DNA of 64,000 bases. Source: Paenibacillus radicis (ex Gao et al. 2016) (lineage in GTDB: Bacteria > Bacillota > Bacilli > Paenibacillales > Paenibacillaceae). The notes below the pieces were generated by a model. The model was not told where the DNA came from and ran no database searches. It worked only from the letters and a program-made list of their open reading frames with translations. Made by a program: the position numbers and the translations under genes. The stretch spans positions 99,061 through 163,060 of the forward strand of contig NZ_BMHY01000003.1 in NCBI RefSeq assembly GCF_014641555.1. The letters run 5' to 3'. This document shows positions 59,339-64,000 of the stretch, one piece after another (the stretch's first letter is position 1; each line of letters opens with the position of its first letter).

Positions 59339-60913
59339 TTATAGACTTTGTTCACTTATTCCAGTGACTGGATCAAAGCTCAACATTTTCGTCCCGATTT
59401 TATCGATAAAGAACCTGTCATGACTGACCGTAATAACGGCGCCCGGGAAATGAATCAGCGCTTGCTCCATGACCTGGATGCTCGTTAAATCCAAATGATT
59501 CGTCGGCTCATCGAGAATAATGACGGCCGCACCGGACAGCAGACATTTCGCCAGCGCCACCCGGGCCTTCTGTCCTCCTGACAGACTGCTGATCGTCTTG
59601 CTAAGATCCATTTCCGAAAATTGCAGCATGGACAGGAACTTGTTGACCTTTTTCCGTGGCGCGTCCAGTCCAAGCCCATACGTATTAACGGAGTGGCTCA
59701 CCGTATCCTTCGGATCAAGCTCCTCCCACATCCGGTTGAAGTAAGCATAGCTGACGCCCCGCTCCCAGACGACTTCTCCGGCTTCAGGCTTCTCTGTGCC
59801 GGTGAGCACTTTAATCAGCGTGGACTTGCCGCTTCCATTCGGTCCTGCGATCACCAGCCGGTCTTCCTTCTGGATATCAAAGCTGACATCCCGGAAAATC
59901 TCCCGGCCTTCATAGGACTGCCCGATGGCCTTCACTTCGCACAGCTTGTCCGGAAACCGCAGCCGCTCGTAAATATCGGTAATAAGTACGTTAACGGGAT
60001 GCGGCTCAATCCGCTTCTTGTTGTCAGCCAATTTGCGGGATAGCCTGTCTTTTGCAAAAGACTTGCGGCTCACACGGCTGTCGATCGCTTCCGATTCCAT
60101 AAGAAGCAGCTCTTCCTCCCACTCAAACTGACGGTCCAGCTCCTTCTTGCGCATCTTCTTTTTACGAATGTAGTCCGTATAATTACCCTCGTACTCCTGG
60201 AAATGATAGTTCTCGATCTCAATCGTCCGCGTAACGACTTTGTCGATAAATTCGCGGTCATGCGATACGAGAATCATAGCGCCTTTGAAGCGGTACAGCC
60301 ACTGCTCCAGCCAAGCGATCCCTTCCAGATCCAGATAGTTCGTCGGCTCGTCCAGCAGAACGACATCCGGCTGCTCAATGAGCATCTTGGCGAGAGCCGC
60401 GCGGTTTCTCCAGCCGCCGGACAATTCATCGACCGGCTGATTGCGCGACCTGTCATTGAAGCCCAGCTTCGTAAGCACCGTGTTGATCTCCACAGCTACG
60501 TTCCAGCCGTCCAAATGATCCATTTGCTCGAACAGCTCTGCCTGTCTTGCCAGCAACGCTTCCATCTCGCCGTCGTCAGTGACCAGACCAAGCTTCTCTC
60601 CAACCTCCTGCAGCTCCCTTTCAATTAGAGCAACCTGCTCAAAGCTGTTTTCCAGCTCTTGTTGAACGGACAGATTGCCGCGCATTTCGGAAAACTGCGA
60701 GAAGTATCCGATTTTCACTTGCGGGTCAATCTCTACTTTGCCGGACGTCGGCTCATCCTTGCCCATAATCAGCTTGAACACCGTCGACTTGCCGGCGCCG
60801 TTGCGGCCGATCAATCCTACCCGTTCTCCTTGACTTAGGCGAAAATAAATATCGCGAAAGATCATAGACTCTTCATATTTCTTTGTGACGTTCTCCAACC
60901 GAATAACGCTCAT
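59339..60913 (-). CDS. ABC-F-family ATPase (ribosome-associated, EttA/Uup-like)
   Basis: The 524-residue protein has two ABC domains and no membrane part. Domain 1 has Walker A GRNGAGKST, signature LSGGWRNR and LLDEPTNYLD. The linker at about residues 240-320 is charged and helical (KKKMRKKELDRQFEWEEELLL). Domain 2 has GPNGSGKST, LSGGQKAR and ILDEPTNHLD. The linker corresponds to the P-site tRNA-interaction motif of ABC-F factors, which act on stalled ribosomes; some give antibiotic resistance. The linker is of ordinary length, so a housekeeping role is more likely than resistance, though this cannot be settled. Confidence 0.9.
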   Translation of the reverse strand: MSVIRLENVTKKYEESMIFRDIYFRLSQGERVGLIGRNGAGKSTVFKLIMGKDEPTSGKVEIDPQVKIGYFSQFSEMRGNLSVQQELENSFEQVALIERELQEVGEKLGLVTDDGEMEALLARQAELFEQMDHLDGWNVAVEINTVLTKLGFNDRSRNQPVDELSGGWRNRAALAKMLIEQPDVVLLDEPTNYLDLEGIAWLEQWLYRFKGAMILVSHDREFIDKVVTRTIEIENYHFQEYEGNYTDYIRKKKMRKKELDRQFEWEEELLLMESEAIDSRVSRKSFAKDRLSRKLADNKKRIEPHPVNVLITDIYERLRFPDKLCEVKAIGQSYEGREIFRDVSFDIQKEDRLVIAGPNGSGKSTLIKVLTGTEKPEAGEVVWERGVSYAYFNRMWEELDPKDTVSHSVNTYGLGLDAPRKKVNKFLSMLQFSEMDLSKTISSLSGGQKARVALAKCLLSGAAVIILDEPTNHLDLTSIQVMEQALIHFPGAVITVSHDRFFIDKIGTKMLSFDPVTGISEQSL

Positions 60914-61000
60914 GGCTTCACCCTTCTGCTTCCGTTAGTCTAGTTGATTATAACACTTGTTCGCGGGCATATGTTTGCTCAAAGCGCCGCTGCGCTGCTG

Positions 61001-62026
61001 CTACGAGCCGGTGCCAAGCCCGCCATAGCGTCTGATGTATTCCGGATAAGCACGAAGATGGATTTCCTTCGCCCGCTGCCGGGTTTTCTCCATCCATTCC
61101 GGCACGCCCTCTACCTCGACATAATCGGCAAGCACATCAATGACATCATCGAGCAGCTTTGCCCGGAAGTAAAGCTCCAGACGCTCGGAAATACCGGTGC
61201 CTTTGGCCGCAAGCTCTAGCTCTAGCGCTTGCTCCTGCCAACGCCGCCATTCCTCCGACTCATGCAGCGTCCACAGCAGCACGGAATAATCCATCGCTGC
61301 ATCACCGGCTGCCGACATGTCATCCCAATCGATTATCCAGAACCGGCCGGAATCCTCTACCAAAATATTGTCCCAATGAATGTCGTTATGAACGACATCA
61401 TTGGCGGTATGCTGAAATGCAGGATTGTCGCTGGCCAACTGGCGCAGCACTTTGACCTCACGGTCAAACCCGTCCAAATCCTGCTCCGTTACAAAATCCA
61501 AGCTTTCCTTCTCCGACCTGATCACTTCCATATCCTCTTCCAAGCGGCAAACATACTCTTCAATAAAAGCATCCGCATAAGAAGCAGCGGCATCCTCTTC
61601 AGCGAGAATTTCTCTAATCCGTTCATCCTGCTGCAGCCGTTGCAATAGCTCCAGCACTTTCATCGCAATGGGACCGGGATTTGCCGTTTCACTTAACGGC
61701 CTGCTTTTAATAAATTCAAATACAAGACCGTAGGAATAACCGGGAACGATCTCATCCTCGATTTCCGCGATCAGGCGCGGCGCATGGTAGCGCTCTGCCA
61801 GATCACAGCTTACTTTGGCCCAGCGCTTCAACCGTTCCGCCTTCTTCGGCGGCGACAGCTTTATATGGCGGGCCGTCTCGCCATCCGATACCCGGTAGGA
61901 CATATTGCTTAAACCGCCGGGATTCCATATCGATTGAACCTCTATCCGGGTTGGATTCAGTCCTAGTGAGGAGGCATTGGCGATTGCCCAGCTTTTCACT
62001 TCTAATTCAGCAGCTTGCATGTCCAT
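61001..62026 (-). CDS. APH-fold phosphotransferase (choline/aminoglycoside kinase family)
   Basis: The 341-residue kinase-fold protein has the catalytic loop VVHNDIHWDNILV (HxD...N) and the metal Asp in WIIDWDDMSAAGD. The N-lobe Lys is in RHIKLSPPKK. It resembles bacterial choline-kinase-like and APH-like enzymes; no substrate can be named. It lies 87 bp upstream of the ABC-F gene on the same strand and may be co-transcribed. It is diverged from the other APH-fold kinase at 32390-33565. Confidence 0.83.
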   Translation of the reverse strand: MDMQAAELEVKSWAIANASSLGLNPTRIEVQSIWNPGGLSNMSYRVSDGETARHIKLSPPKKAERLKRWAKVSCDLAERYHAPRLIAEIEDEIVPGYSYGLVFEFIKSRPLSETANPGPIAMKVLELLQRLQQDERIREILAEEDAAASYADAFIEEYVCRLEEDMEVIRSEKESLDFVTEQDLDGFDREVKVLRQLASDNPAFQHTANDVVHNDIHWDNILVEDSGRFWIIDWDDMSAAGDAAMDYSVLLWTLHESEEWRRWQEQALELELAAKGTGISERLELYFRAKLLDDVIDVLADYVEVEGVPEWMEKTRQRAKEIHLRAYPEYIRRYGGLGTGS

Positions 62027-62168
62027 CTGGCCGTGTGCCCCTTTCAGGATAACTATGGAGTATATTTCATCCTAATAATTCTAGTTGAGGGCAGTTTATC
62101 CTTTATACTATTAAAAATGAACCTAATGGCCGTGTGCGTTGTCTGTTTGGTATGGAGGTGAGAAACGA

Positions 62169-62723
62169 TTGGATTTTACATACTTGGAGACGCTCTCGGA
62201 CGGTTATGACAAAGAACAAATTTTGAGTGATTTGATTCTGGCCTACCAGAACGAAGTTTGGGATTATGCGCTATCGTTAACAAGGAGCACGCATATGGCG
62301 GATGATATCGCTCAGGATGTCTTTCTGGCTGTCTATGAAAAGCTCCATACCTTTCGAGGTGAAGCTTCTATTAAGACCTGGCTGCTCCGGATAACACGCA
62401 ACATTAGCTTTAACCGCAGGAAAAACAGCTTCGTTCGCCGCGTCCTATTAATGAAAGAATTGCCGGAGAGCGGCAGCAATTCCCCTTCTGCGGAACTTGA
62501 GGCGTTAGATAACCTAATGTCTTCGGAAGCCTGGCGGCTCGTTCTTCAATTGCCGGTTAAACAGCGAGAGGTGATGGTGCTGCATGCGCATCACGCCCTC
62601 TCTCATGATGAGATTGCTTCCTTGTTACGGCTTCCGGTCGGTACGGTGAAATCCCGTCTTCACCACGCGAGAATCAAATTAGCGAAAAGCTATGAAGGAG
62701 GTCAAGAGCATGACGGAGTATAA
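62169..62723 (+). CDS. ECF-type RNA polymerase sigma factor
   Basis: The 184-residue protein has region 2 (YALSLTRSTHMADDIAQDVFLAVYEKL; SIKTWLLRITRN) and region 4 (LPVKQREVMVLHAHHALSHDEIASLL; PVGTVKSRLHHARIKL), with no region 3, as in extracytoplasmic-function sigmas. The start is TTG at 62169 with GGAGG ten bases before it; there is no suitable ATG. The gene overlaps the next by 14 bases. A TATACT box lies upstream, with AATGGCCGTGTG downstream of it. Its regulon is unknown. Confidence 0.9.
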   Translation: MDFTYLETLSDGYDKEQILSDLILAYQNEVWDYALSLTRSTHMADDIAQDVFLAVYEKLHTFRGEASIKTWLLRITRNISFNRRKNSFVRRVLLMKELPESGSNSPSAELEALDNLMSSEAWRLVLQLPVKQREVMVLHAHHALSHDEIASLLRLPVGTVKSRLHHARIKLAKSYEGGQEHDGV

Positions 62724-63543
62724 TCTCGATTTGGAGCGGCAGCTGCAAGAACGTCCCCTTCCTGCCAAGCAAGTACAGGTATCGTTGGAAAGTATTACAG
62801 CAGAAATAAGGCCCAATAGGAACGGTAGGAGCAGATGGCTTCTGCTTACGTCGGCTGCAGCTATTGTGCTAGTTATTACGGCTGGGCTTTGGGCAGGCGA
62901 TATGACATGGAAGCAGGTTGATCACATACCGCCAGCCGATAGCGAGAATCAGGCAGGTGTAGCGAATCAGCAGAATAGCAGCCCTATCAAAGACTTGATA
63001 GACTTGCATCGCCTGACCTCCGACGAATGGAAGTCGCTCCTCAGCGGCACTTCAATTGATCCTTCTATTGAACTGCTGCATCAAGAAAAGCTGACGGACG
63101 ACACCAACGTAGTCTTTTTCATTAACCAGTTGAGCCCAAACTCCGAATATCAGATTGTAGTCGCAAATGTGCGGCAGAGCGAAGAAGGGGAATATAAATC
63201 AGTAAGTATGACGAGCACGAATGTATCGAAGCAGTGGACCCCAGGGCCCTTCAGCGAAGGCAACGCCTACTTTCTGCAAATGGCAGCCATCGGCAGAGAG
63301 GGCAGCGACCCTTTAAAAGGACAGCTGATCGGTATTATTAGGGATAGTAAGGTCGCCGCCATTCGGATGACCAATGAAGTTGGCGATCATGTGGATGCAG
63401 ATGTCATTCAAAGCGCATCCGGCGACTCGTTCTTCTTCGGCCGCATACCGGATTCATGGCTTGAAGGACTCCGCAGGTATATGGATGTCTCGGCGCTCGA
63501 CAATGATGGCGCTGAGCTCAAGACGGAGAAGCATTATTTGTAG
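62710..63543 (+). CDS. Membrane-bound anti-sigma factor, probable
   Basis: A 277-residue protein with a short cytosolic N-terminus (about 1-37), one membrane helix (RWLLLTSAAAIVLVITAGLW, about 38-58) and a large extracytoplasmic domain. The order sigma then single-pass membrane protein with overlapping genes is that of ECF/anti-sigma pairs. The N-terminal part lacks the HxxxCxxC zinc motif of ZAS anti-sigma factors, so it is of the non-zinc type seen with SigX/RsiX-like or SigM-like pairs. GGAGG precedes the ATG at 62710. Confidence 0.75.
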   Translation: MTEYNLDLERQLQERPLPAKQVQVSLESITAEIRPNRNGRSRWLLLTSAAAIVLVITAGLWAGDMTWKQVDHIPPADSENQAGVANQQNSSPIKDLIDLHRLTSDEWKSLLSGTSIDPSIELLHQEKLTDDTNVVFFINQLSPNSEYQIVVANVRQSEEGEYKSVSMTSTNVSKQWTPGPFSEGNAYFLQMAAIGREGSDPLKGQLIGIIRDSKVAAIRMTNEVGDHVDADVIQSASGDSFFFGRIPDSWLEGLRRYMDVSALDNDGAELKTEKHYL

Positions 63544-63679
63544 TCGCTGCGCGTTTCGGTCCATGCTGCCATTCTTGATTCCATTTGCCCCATCGCTTAC
63601 ACGATGTACATGGAGTTGAATCTGCGAAAAATCATCCTGAACTCGATACGCTCCGCTCACCTTATGTGGCACAGACTGA
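63544..63679. repeat. 135-bp direct repeat, copy 1
   Basis: It begins TCGCTGCGCGTTTCGG and ends at ACAGACTG. It shares about 85 percent of its bases with the copy at 63711-63844. It lies immediately after the anti-sigma stop codon. No coding function is evident. Confidence 0.8.
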
Positions 63680-63710
63680 CCTAACCCCTTCTTTGTCTAC
63701 TACGCTAGGT

Positions 63711-63844
63711 TCGCTGCGCGTTTCGGTTCATGCTGCCATTCTTGATTCCATTTGCCCCATCGCATACACGATGCAAATGAGATGAATTTGCGAAAAGTCA
63801 TCACGAACTCGAAACACTCCGCTCACCCTATGTGGTACAGGACG
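63711..63844. repeat. 135-bp direct repeat, copy 2
   Basis: It begins TCGCTGCGCGTTTCGG and lies 167 bp after copy 1. It contains a hairpin CATTTGC...ATCG / CGAT-GCAAATG that is degenerate in copy 1. The remaining 63845-64000 sequence shows only short GCGAAG/CTTCGC-type words and no gene. Confidence 0.8.
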
Positions 63845-64000
63845 GTGAGTAAGTTGCCGCCTTATGGTCTTCTAGCCTTTGTGTATAAACCACCTAATGC
63901 TATCAAACAGCGAATCGGCTTCGCTATTTAACGAAGACCGCTTCGCAAATTTTCCGAAATACATGCGCATTTAAGCTGCCCTTTAGCATTAGCGAAGAGA

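Overview
The window looks like chromosome of a Gram-positive, spore-former-type Firmicute, most likely Paenibacillus or a close relative. This rests on AGGAGG-type ribosome sites with frequent TTG and GTG starts, a thrS T-box leader, cre-like CcpA sites, AraC-periplasmic-binding-protein fusions of the Btr type, modular secreted glycosidases, a second SecA and many AraC, MerR and ROK regulators. No rRNA, tRNA, CRISPR array or intact transposase was seen.

Positions 35-11000 are mainly iron uptake. Two cognate pairs each combine a siderophore-binding lipoprotein with an AraC regulator carrying a related binding domain. One pair is translationally coupled to a ferredoxin/flavodoxin-type NADP reductase. 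Fur-like boxes precede both lipoprotein genes. An AraC-GyrI regulator, an OsmC protein, a four-copy repeat cluster and a GH43 glycosidase lie between the pairs. Positions 11163-14020 hold a transglutaminase-like protein and a BlaI repressor/M56 protease pair, followed by a prolipoprotein diacylglyceryl transferase gene that carries a matching operator.

Positions 14191-24512 hold small enzymes and regulators (GNAT, two SDRs, VOC, GyrI-like, MFS, HxlR/NADPH oxidoreductase, pentapeptide protein). They also hold the most unusual locus: a KAS III ketosynthase fused to a haem-oxygenase-like putative diiron domain, overlapping a gene of unrecognised family. A SecA2-like ATPase (24548-26842) is followed by a scarred segment (26897-28834). 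The scar has a broken histidine kinase, an AT-rich nucleotidyltransferase gene bounded by 19-bp inverted repeats and a broken tyrosine recombinase.

Positions 29016-35686 form a leftward gene set with a THI5/NMT1-type ABC transporter, a leaderless THI5-like protein, an APH-fold kinase, a MerR regulator and a sulfurtransferase. Its upstream end has a promoter of the MerR class, with a 19-bp spacer filled by a dyad. Positions 35770-43884 hold a HAD phosphatase, a PAF-acetylhydrolase-like lipase and a second MerR gene sharing a 21-bp operator, a membrane protein, thrS with its T-box, and an alpha/beta hydrolase.

Positions 44048-58968 run leftward: a GH95-like multimodular glycosidase, then (listed from its downstream end) an operon of ROK sugar kinase, CutC, M17 aminopeptidase, DppFDCB, DppA, asparaginase and a ROK repressor. 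This suggests uptake and breakdown of peptides, possibly derived from cell wall or glycoconjugates. The right end (59339-64000) holds an ABC-F ATPase, an APH-fold kinase, an ECF sigma/anti-sigma pair and a duplicated 135-bp repeat.
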